This document shows, piece after piece, positions 1-4,702 of a stretch of DNA of 10,115 bases. The stretch covers positions 1-10,115 of the forward strand of contig JANWXG010000077.1 of the NCBI GenBank assembly GCA_025057335.1, in the 5' to 3' direction. Each line of letters starts with the position of its first letter. Within the stretch, counting starts at the first letter, position 1. The position numbers were made by a program, and so were the translations under genes. The notes under the pieces were generated by a model, which did no database searches, was not told where the DNA came from, and was given only the letters and a program-made list of their open reading frames with translations. Source of the DNA: a bacterium. GTDB lineage: Bacteria > Armatimonadota > HRBIN16.

Positions 1-29
1 CAGGCATCCCAAATGACAGAGAGCCTGAT

Positions 30-90
30 TGTCCTGCTGAGCCGAAGGCGAAGCATCTCCGAGAGACCCTTCGCTACGCTCAGGGTGACA
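30..90. repeat. Imperfect palindromic intergenic repeat, copy A
   Basis: The two halves are imperfect inverted copies. The left arm begins TGTCCTGCTGAGCCGAAG and runs to GCATCTC. The right arm runs from GAGACCCTTCG to CAGGGTGACA, whose reverse complement begins TGTCACCCTGAGCG. The same consensus (TGTC-x-x-x-CTGAGC, AGCGAAG, ATCTC) occurs inverted at 9943-10012 at the other end of the window. A further AATGACA at 12-18 may be the end of a neighbouring copy. It looks like a dispersed non-coding repeat (REP- or MITE-like). No transposase is present nearby. Confidence 0.7.
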
Positions 91-110
91 AGAGTCGTTC
101 AGAACGACAC

Positions 111-236
111 GGGCGCACTACGATACGCTACGACGAACCAACACGTTCGTAGTGCGGGCTTTAGCCCGCATCAGCGCACTGCAGCGTGTTACGACAAACG
201 ACATCCTGGCTTGTTACGCTGGCTTCAGCCTGCGCC
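111..236. repeat. Cluster of short stem-loop repeats
   Basis: Several small hairpins lie in tandem upstream of the regulator gene. ACGAAC/GTTCGT lies around 134-150. A perfect GCGGGCT-TT-AGCCCGC occupies 154-169, directly after GTAGT. A related GGCT-TC-AGCC sits around 220-229. The GTAGT-plus-stem pattern recurs at 9917-9938 (GCGCAC-GTTA-GTGCGC). I see no gene in 1-270. The open frame that runs through it into the regulator is repeat-derived and has no plausible start signal. Confidence 0.55.
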
Positions 237-270
237 ACAAGTGGTGAAAACGCTGAGGGAGAGGAAAACG

Positions 271-567
271 ATGGAAACCACGACGACCGACTTGAAAATT
301 GTCAGCAGCGAGGACAAGAAGGAGTTGCAGGCGCGTCTCGCTCGCATTGAGGGGCAGATTCGCGCCATCCGCGAGATGATTGAGCGCGAGGAGAGCTGTG
401 AGCTGGTCGCCCAGCAGCTGGCGGCGGCGCGTGAGGCGTTGAACAAGGCGTTCGCTCACCTCGTTGCCCGCACCATCGAGCGTAACTGCCTGCAGGGAGC
501 GATGAGTACTCCCGAAGCACAGACCAAACTGCTGTCGCTCGTGCGGATACTCACGCGCTATTCGTGA
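271..567 (+). CDS. CsoR/RcnR/FrmR (DUF156) family transcriptional repressor
   Basis: A 98-residue all-helical protein of the metal- or thiol-sensing repressor family. These bind DNA as tetramers and release it on binding Cu(I), Ni(II)/Co(II), formaldehyde or persulfide. The signature R-L-A-R-I-E-G-Q-I-R-A-I is at residues 22-33, followed by MIEREESC with the first ligand Cys43, then a conserved A-L-N-K (56-59). The ATG at 271 is chosen because it follows GGGAGAGGAAAACG and because the upstream in-frame extension reads through repeats. The usual second and third ligands lie 25 and 29 residues after the first Cys. Here those positions are Thr68 and Asn72, and the only other Cys is Cys73, at +30. 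The metal site is therefore atypical and the inducer cannot be named. No copper, nickel or formaldehyde gene is adjacent within the window. The antitoxin-like gene starts about 26 nt downstream, so they may be cotranscribed. Confidence 0.88.
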   Translation: METTTTDLKIVSSEDKKELQARLARIEGQIRAIREMIEREESCELVAQQLAAAREALNKAFAHLVARTIERNCLQGAMSTPEAQTKLLSLVRILTRYS

Positions 568-593
568 GGTATACTGGAAACGGGGTGATCACT

Positions 594-866
594 TTGGAAA
601 GAACCTACGAGGTGGTGGGTACCACCGAGGACGGCGTGACGATTGTGCTGGAGACGCCGCTTCCCGTGCGAGGGCGGGTAAGGATAAAAGTAGAACCGGC
701 GCACAAAGCGGCGGTAGAGGCATCTGCAGACCTGTGGAGCTTCCTCGAGGAGATACACGCTCGCCAGCGAGCCAGGGGACATGTGCCTCCCTCTCCAGAG
801 GAAGTAGAAGCACGCCTGCAGGAGCTCCGGGCGGAGTGGCGCGATGAGACGCATCTACCTAGATAG
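594..866 (+). CDS. Putative VapB-type antitoxin
   Basis: A 90-residue protein placed as the antitoxin mainly by context: its 3' end overlaps the PIN-domain gene by 23 nt, a typical toxin-antitoxin arrangement. The N-terminal 35 residues look like a small beta domain (TYEVVGTTEDGVTIVLETPLP, then RGRVRIKVEP). The rest is charged and helical, as expected of a part that wraps the toxin. I choose the TTG at 594 because GGTGATC (584-590), complementary to the 16S tail, lies just before it. Alternative in-frame starts are GTG at 585 and GTG at 564, the latter overlapping the regulator stop. It resembles short beta-type antitoxins (DUF104-like) but I cannot assign a family firmly. Confidence 0.68.
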   Translation: MERTYEVVGTTEDGVTIVLETPLPVRGRVRIKVEPAHKAAVEASADLWSFLEEIHARQRARGHVPPSPEEVEARLQELRAEWRDETHLPR

Positions 867-1242
867 CGCGCCTGTTATCTACTTGGTGGAGCAGGTATCT
901 CCTTTCTATACCCGTCTGCAGAGCCTCCTCGACGGTTCAGACCTGCTCGTCCTCAGTGACCTCACGCGATTGGAATGTCGGGTTCTGCCGATGCGTCGTG
1001 GAGACACGCAGTTGCTCGCCGACTACGATTCCTTCTTCACCACGCGCGTGAGCGAGGTGGTTCCACTCGAAGCGGCGGTCATCGACAGGGCAACTGAGAT
1101 CCGTGCCTACTATAGTTTTGGCGTCGCCGACTCCATCCACCTTGCGGCGGCGATGGCAGCGCGATGCGACCTCTTCCTGACCAACGATGTGCGTCTGGCA
1201 GGTTTTGAGGGGATACAGGTGGTAACGGTGTCATCGGGCTAG
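844..1242 (+). CDS. vapC: VapC-type PIN-domain ribonuclease toxin
   Basis: A 132-residue PIN-domain protein, the usual length for VapC toxins, which are Mg2+-dependent endoribonucleases cutting tRNA or rRNA. The four acidic residues expected at the active site are present: Asp7 (IYLDSAPVIYL), Glu44 (TRLECRV), Asp96 (GVADSIHLAAA) and Asp115 (FLTNDVRL). The ATG is preceded by GGAG seven bases upstream and lies inside the antitoxin-like gene, so translation is probably coupled. It is likely neutralised by that upstream product. The 3' 159 nt has a second, truncated copy at 4457-4615. All catalytic residues and the frame are intact, so this copy should be functional. Confidence 0.9.
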   Translation: MRRIYLDSAPVIYLVEQVSPFYTRLQSLLDGSDLLVLSDLTRLECRVLPMRRGDTQLLADYDSFFTTRVSEVVPLEAAVIDRATEIRAYYSFGVADSIHLAAAMAARCDLFLTNDVRLAGFEGIQVVTVSSG

Positions 1243-1331
1243 CGTGAGGCGTTTCTCCTTTCTGTCTCTCTGCAGGAACCTTCTGCCGTGAGTGCGTAGT
1301 AGAGTATACACATCCCAACGGAGGAGCGAAA

Positions 1332-2081
1332 ATGTCCGAACGCAAAATCGGCTACGACGATACCCCGTTTCTGCCCGGCACGCCGTGGCGTGTGCATGAC
1401 GGCAACCGTCCCCAGCCGCGCGTGGTCACCCCCGGCACGTGCAGCACGCAGGAGAAACCCGGCGAGCCCCCCTCCGACGCCATCATCCTCTTTGACGGCA
1501 CGAGCCTGAGCGGCTGGGAGTCGGTCAACGGCGGGGAAGCGCGCTGGAAGGTAGAGAACGGTTACATGGAAGTGGTGCCCGGCACGGGCGACATCCAGAC
1601 GAAGGAGCACTTTGGAGACTGCCAGTTGCATTTAGAATGGGCGGCGCCCGAGGTAGTGAAAGGTGAGGGACAGGGACGTGGCAACAGCGGCGTGTTCCTG
1701 ATGGGACGATACGAGATTCAGGTGCTGGACTGCTATGATAACATCACCTATCCCGACGGTACCACCGCTGCCATCTACGGACAGTATCCGCCGCTGGTGA
1801 ACGCCTGCCGAAAGCCGGGCGAGTGGCAGACCTACGACATCATCTGGCTCGCCCCGCGCTTCGATGGGGAGAATCTGGTGCGTCCCGCGATCGTCACCGT
1901 GCTGCATAACGGCGTGGTAGTACACCACGCCACCGAACTGATGGGCGCGACACAGCATCGCATCCTGCCGTCTTACACCCCCCATCCGCCCGTTGGTCCG
2001 CTGCGCCTGCAGGATCACGGTGACCTGGTGCGCTACCGCAACATCTGGTATCGCCCGCTGAAGGGGTATGACGAGGGGTAA
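1332..2081 (+). CDS. DUF1080 / 3-keto-disaccharide hydrolase family protein
   Basis: A 249-residue protein with a single DUF1080 (PF06439) domain, a concanavalin-like beta sandwich. Some members hydrolyse 3-keto-disaccharides or bind glycans. Family landmarks are ILFDGTSLSGWE (52-63), FGDCQLHLEW (94-103), GNSGVFLMGRYEIQVLDCY (117-135), GEWQTYDIIW (163-172) and the closing GPLRLQDHG...YRNIWYRPL (222-243). The N-terminal TPFLPGTPWRVHDGNRPQP is common in the subfamily. There is no signal peptide, unlike many homologues, so a cytoplasmic location is inferred. The ATG at 1332 follows GGAGGAGCGAAA. TATACA at about 1307-1312 could be a -10 element but the -35 is poor. Transcription probably ends at the hairpin at 2132-2156. 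The substrate is unknown. Confidence 0.88.
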   Translation: MSERKIGYDDTPFLPGTPWRVHDGNRPQPRVVTPGTCSTQEKPGEPPSDAIILFDGTSLSGWESVNGGEARWKVENGYMEVVPGTGDIQTKEHFGDCQLHLEWAAPEVVKGEGQGRGNSGVFLMGRYEIQVLDCYDNITYPDGTTAAIYGQYPPLVNACRKPGEWQTYDIIWLAPRFDGENLVRPAIVTVLHNGVVVHHATELMGATQHRILPSYTPHPPVGPLRLQDHGDLVRYRNIWYRPLKGYDEG

Positions 2082-2113
2082 CGAAGGGATAGCCGTTGAA
2101 CTGGATGTATTCG

Positions 2114-2650
2114 TTAACGTGCGAAACCCATCGCCCTGCGCAAACTGCGCAGGGCGCGCTCTTTATACACGCACACAGTGGACAGCGCCACTCCTAGCGT
2201 TTCGGCAATGGCGCGCTCGCTCATCCCGTCCCAGAAAGCCATCACCACTACCTGTCGCTCGCGGGCGGTGAGGCTGTTCAGCGCACGCCTAACATCTTCC
2301 GAAAGACAGAGCTGCTCCACGAACTCGCTCGACTGCGGGTCAGGGGGGTCTAACGGTTGGGCATCTGGCTCGTCGTCTTCGGGGGTGATGGCTCCGAGCG
2401 GGATGCATTGCGAGGCAAACCTCCACTCCCTGCGATAGTGCGTGAGCAGAGCGGACAGCGTGCGTTGCAGCAGGAAGGGCTGAAGGGGGATTCCACGCGC
2501 GGGGTCGTATTCACCCCCTGCCTGCAGGGCGGCAAGGTAGGCGACGCCAACCAGCTCCTCCCGCCACTGGCTAGAGTTCCAGTGGCACAGAGTTTGCCAC
2601 TGATAGGCTTTACGGAGCGCGCTCCGGACTACCTCATGCACTATCGCCAT
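2114..2650 (-). CDS. RNA polymerase sigma factor, sigma-70/ECF-like
   Basis: A 178-residue two-domain sigma factor. A region-2-like segment (about 29-76) contains WREELVGVAYLAAL, EYDPARGIPLQPF and a basic helix ending HYRREW. A linker rich in Pro and Asp (84-110) follows. Region 4 (about 118-172) has LTARERQVVVMAFWDGMSERAIAETLGVALSTV followed by YKERALRSLRRA, a clear helix-turn-helix that would bind the -35 element. I chose the ATG at 2650, preceded by AGGTTGG. A TTG at 2680 in the same frame would add ten basic residues but has no ribosome site. No anti-sigma gene is adjacent. The gene lies just downstream of, and in the same direction as, the prepilin/Cys-rich operon, separated by a hairpin, so a regulatory link is possible but not shown. 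Confidence 0.85.
   Translation of the reverse strand: MAIVHEVVRSALRKAYQWQTLCHWNSSQWREELVGVAYLAALQAGGEYDPARGIPLQPFLLQRTLSALLTHYRREWRFASQCIPLGAITPEDDEPDAQPLDPPDPQSSEFVEQLCLSEDVRRALNSLTARERQVVVMAFWDGMSERAIAETLGVALSTVCVYKERALRSLRRAMGFAR
2132..2165 (+). terminator. Rho-independent terminator of the DUF1080 gene
   Basis: A perfect 11-bp stem, CGCCCTGCGCA (2132-2142) and TGCGCAGGGCG (2146-2156) with loop AAC, is followed on the plus strand by CGCTCTTTATA. It begins about 50 nt past the DUF1080 stop. It lies entirely within the last codons of the convergent sigma-factor gene (residues ALRSLRRA), so one sequence serves as terminator and coding DNA. Confidence 0.75.
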
Positions 2651-2675
2651 GTCCAACCTGCTTCTTCCCCTTCTC

Positions 2676-2705
2676 AGCAAGAAGCGGGCGACAGACGTCG
2701 CCCGC
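2676..2705 (-). terminator. Hairpin terminator candidate ahead of the sigma gene
   Basis: A 9-bp perfect stem, GCGGGCGAC / GTCGCCCGC with a 4-nt loop (2684-2705), is followed on the minus strand by TTCTTGC, a weak U-rich tract. It begins 12 nt after the stop codon at 2718 that ends the frame-shifted tail of the Cys-rich gene. That position fits a terminator for the prepilin operon if the tail is genuine. It could also act in the leader of the sigma-factor mRNA. Confidence 0.5.
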
Positions 2706-2717
2706 CTGCTTCAATGC

Positions 2718-2971
2718 CTATGGGCAGACCGCCGCTATTGGGTAACAGCATGGATGACCGTCTACTTCCAGACAATTGACGACTTCTTGACAGCATCGGA
2801 GGATTGGCAATCTCTTAGAGGCGGGTAACAACTTCGTCACGCTAACGGGATGGATGCTGCTGGCGGGCTCTGGCGGTGGTACGCGGTCAATGGGTACTGA
2901 AAAGACACACTCCCACATCGGGCGCCTGCAGGGTTTTATCTGCCAGCGTGGTTGTAAGGGATTTAAAAAAA
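2718..2971 (-). pseudogene. Possible displaced C-terminal part of the Cys-rich protein
   Basis: In the +1 frame after the T7 run, translation stays open for about 83 residues (FLNPLQPRW... to ...YPIAAVCP). It carries eight Cys, including two CC pairs (ILRCCQEVVNC and GHPCCYP), so the cysteine-rich character continues past the 2887 stop. It has no start signal of its own. It ends 12 nt before the hairpin at 2684-2705. I infer that it is the original 3' end of the gene at 3204, separated by a one-base insertion or a sequence error in the homopolymer. It could instead be a chance open frame. Confidence 0.42.
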
Positions 2972-3204
2972 CATCCCCAATCGAACTCGCAGCAGTCCTG
3001 GTCTCGCCAACCTGCCCAGCGCACCTCTGCACAGTCTCCCAGTGGAGGGCACATATCCTCGCATGCGTCACCGTTGATTTGCGGACGGAGACTGTTTGTG
3101 ACGAAGTCACCTGCCTGACGTGCGTTCGTGGATATCACCAAAAGCGCGAACCCCGCAATGACCAGCCAGGCAGTAAACAGCAAAGAGCGAGCTACTTTCC
3201 TCAC
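2887..3204 (-). CDS. Small exported or membrane-anchored cysteine-rich protein (likely C-terminally broken)
   Basis: A 105-residue protein with a basic N-terminus (MRKVAR) and a hydrophobic stretch (about 8-25), then a cysteine-rich segment with Cys at 48, 52, 58, 71, 72 and 78 and one more at 100. This suggests a secreted or periplasmic disulfide- or metal-bearing domain. I recognise no family. The GTG at 3204 overlaps the prepilin stop as GTGA, and AAGGGA lies about six nt upstream, so translation is coupled to the prepilin gene. Codons 78-80 contain a run of seven T (2965-2971). Losing one T would join this frame to an open frame ending at 2718 that has eight more Cys, giving about 161 residues with 14 Cys. 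The present stop at 2887 may therefore be a frameshift product. Confidence 0.62.
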   Translation of the reverse strand: MRKVARSLLFTAWLVIAGFALLVISTNARQAGDFVTNSLRPQINGDACEDMCPPLGDCAEVRWAGWRDQDCCEFDWGCFFKSLTTTLADKTLQAPDVGVCLFSTH

Positions 3205-3761
3205 CTCCTATCCCTTGTGTTGCTCGGATGAGGACATAACTGATCCAGCTTATCGGTATACGGTAGAAATGATGCTGGATCGACTGCCTTCACGTGTCCG
3301 TCGGCGAAACCGACGAGCGTATAGTGTGTCGAATGCCAGTCACAGTGGAACCACATTCGCTCCGCATCAGGTAGCGGTGCCCAGCCGCCTGGGCAATCCA
3401 GTTCATGCAGGAAGTAGAAGGGCGCATATGAGCTAAGTATCATATTCCGAGGTTTGCGGTCGAAAGTGTACGGGGTTAGTTCCCCTCGCGTAAAATCCGC
3501 TGGACAAAGCAGAATGGGCTTGATCTCGGGCTGCACCTTGTCCCATTCCGAATAGGCGATGTGAAAGGGCGGCGGACCTCCCCAGTTTTCATCGTAGAGT
3601 TTCAATGCAGTCACCAGCTGCCTCAGGTTGCTCATGCACGTGCCCCGATAGGCATACCGACGCCCTAACTGCACCACTCCCAATATCAGCGCCACCAGCA
3701 CGGCGATAATCGCCAGCACCATCAGCATCTCCACCAGCGTGAAGGCGCGAACCGGTCTCAT
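3201..3761 (-). CDS. Prepilin-like protein with N-terminal cleavage/methylation motif
   Basis: A 186-residue type IV pilin-like or pseudopilin-like protein. The N-terminus MRPVRA-FTLVEMLMVLAIIAVLVALIL shows the class III signal: basic leader, cleavage before Phe7, Glu at +5 of the mature chain and a long hydrophobic helix. Ala replaces the usual Gly at -1. Then come CMSNLRQLVTALKLYDEN (42-59), LLCPAD (84-89) and HYTLVGFADGHVKAV (146-160). These resemble the DUF1559/H-X9-DG prepilin-like proteins that are abundant in Planctomycetota and Armatimonadota. The ATG at 3761 is preceded by GGAGG with good spacing. An upstream in-frame start at 3803 would put 14 residues ahead of the leader and is rejected. 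The gene starts one nt after the redoxin stop and overlaps the Cys-rich gene, so the three form one operon. Confidence 0.87.
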   Translation of the reverse strand: MRPVRAFTLVEMLMVLAIIAVLVALILGVVQLGRRYAYRGTCMSNLRQLVTALKLYDENWGGPPPFHIAYSEWDKVQPEIKPILLCPADFTRGELTPYTFDRKPRNMILSSYAPFYFLHELDCPGGWAPLPDAERMWFHCDWHSTHYTLVGFADGHVKAVDPASFLPYTDKLDQLCPHPSNTRDRR

Positions 3762-3762
3762 C

Positions 3763-4338
3763 TCAACTACCTCCGCATCCGCCGCACCCCTCCGCACAGC
3801 CACCAGAGGGACGAGTTATCGTTTTCAAACGCCACGCGGCGTCTACCTCGTACACGCGCGGTAACAGCACCGCGTTCCATTGCTGGTGCCACTTGCCGTC
3901 CGCGTCCCACACCACGATGAACTTTCCGCCTGAACTGCGCTGCAGTTTTTGTATGTGTTCCTGCTTGCCAACGCTAACCACTATCCACTTCGCACCGTTG
4001 TTGGCGGTTTCCTTCTGAAGCTATGCTATCACTCTGGAAAGGTTGCGCTCATGGACCATACCCACAAACACGACCTGTTGGCGCGCTGCCTGGGGCAGAG
4101 GGCGTTCAAGCAGGTCGTGCGTGATAGCGGGCATGGTCTGCCCAGGCCTGGGGGCGCGAGCCAGCAAGCGACGCATTTCTGCCTGTTGTTTTTGCAGGGA
4201 GCGTGCCCGTAAAGCCAACGCCACCTGTTGGGGAAGATGGGGGAAAATTGCCCAGCCGAGCAGGAGACAGCTTGCCAGAAAGAGGAGGCTTGCCGCTAGC
4301 AGCGAGGTGCTGGAGGGTGGATGGGCTTGCGTATTCAT
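3763..4338 (-). pseudogene. Membrane-anchored thioredoxin-fold (redoxin-like) protein interrupted by an amber codon
   Basis: One frame runs from the ATG at 4338 to the TGA at 3763, 191 codons, broken only by TAG at 4021-4023 (codon 106). Residues 12-32 form a membrane anchor and 44-60 a charged helix. Then comes a thioredoxin-like pattern: RPGQTMPAITHDLLERPLP (64-82), strand QQVVFVG (87-93), the helix holding the amber codon, strand KWIVVSVG (117-124), FIVVWDADGKW (140-150) and a cis-Pro-like LLPRVYEVDAAWRLK (158-172). The helix start reads VHERNLS, with no CxxC, so a redox role is doubtful even without the stop. The tail has three Cys in CAEGCGGC (181-188). CAG to TAG would be a single change. 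Other genes here end in TAG, so recoding is unlikely. Restart after the stop is possible but unsupported. Confidence 0.75.
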
Positions 4339-4411
4339 CGCGGGTCACCACTCTAGAGATTGCAGGCAGAGAGGCATTTGTACGACAGCCAGAAACAGCC
4401 AGAATTGCTTG

Positions 4412-4427
4412 TGAACTGTTCAGTTCA
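4412..4427. promoter_or_regulatory. Perfect palindrome, candidate operator of the redoxin/prepilin operon
   Basis: TGAACTG-TT-CAGTTCA is a perfect inverted repeat with 7-bp arms and a 2-bp spacer. It lies about 75 bp upstream of the ATG at 4338, in the only space where that minus-strand operon's promoter could be. This suits a dimeric repressor or activator site. The spacing does not match a standard LexA box. No confident -35/-10 pair was identified. Confidence 0.4.
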
Positions 4428-4441
4428 GATAAACGTTATGA

Positions 4442-4615
4442 CGAAGCGCGTTCCTCGACAGGGCAACTGAGAGCCGTGCCTACTATAGTTTTGGCGTCGC
4501 CGACTCCATCCACCTCGACGCAGCACTGGCAGCACGATGCGACCTCTTCGTGACCAACGACACGCGCCTATTGGGTTTTCAGGGGATACAGATGGTAACG
4601 GTATCATCAGGTTGA
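4442..4615 (+). pseudogene. Truncated vapC remnant (C-terminal half only)
   Basis: From 4457 to the TGA at 4613-4615 the sequence is collinear without gaps with vapC 1084-1242: 53 codons, 24 mismatches by hand count, about 85% identity. It reads DRATESRAYYSFGVADSIHL, then ...LFVTNDTRL... to ...MVTVSSG. The first 59 bases differ at one position only, while the remaining 100 differ at about 23, many synonymous. Weak similarity continues back to 4442 with one base missing, and an in-frame TGA lies at 4439-4441. The N-terminal 80 residues, with catalytic Asp7 and Glu44, are absent, as is any start or antitoxin gene. It cannot make an active toxin. Confidence 0.85.
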
Positions 4616-4702
4616 AGGGGAGTGCTACGTCGAAGTGTCACTCATGGGCGAGAGCTGTCTCTCTAGGCGCAGCAAAGAGCCTCCCCGACACTCCGCCTCC
4701 GC

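Noticed and set aside
13..270. An 86-residue N-terminal extension of the DUF156 regulator
   Set aside because: It reads through palindromic repeats, has no family similarity, and the ATG at 271 with its ribosome site gives the normal family length.
1079..1631. Minus-strand open frames opposite vapC and the DUF1080 gene
   Set aside because: They lie antisense to genes with clear motifs and show no coherent domain or start signal. The similarity between the frames near 1079 and 4425 only reflects the vapC duplication.
2357..2779. Plus-strand open frames over the sigma factor
   Set aside because: Antisense shadows. Region 2 and region 4 motifs identify the minus strand as coding.
2962..2971. 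Programmed -1 ribosomal frameshift at T-TTT-TTT-AAA
   Set aside because: A -1 slip leads straight to TAA. Only the +1 frame is open, so a homopolymer indel is the better explanation.
2854..3231. Plus-strand open frames over the Cys-rich gene
   Set aside because: No start signal or recognisable domain, whereas the minus strand has an export signal and operon coupling.
4021..4023. Recoding of TAG as a sense codon (pyrrolysine or amber suppression)
   Set aside because: TAG is used as the normal terminator by several other genes in the window and no recoding element is evident nearby.
4203..4553. Plus-strand frame entering the vapC remnant
   Set aside because: It is not in the vapC frame and runs antisense to the redoxin-like N-terminus.
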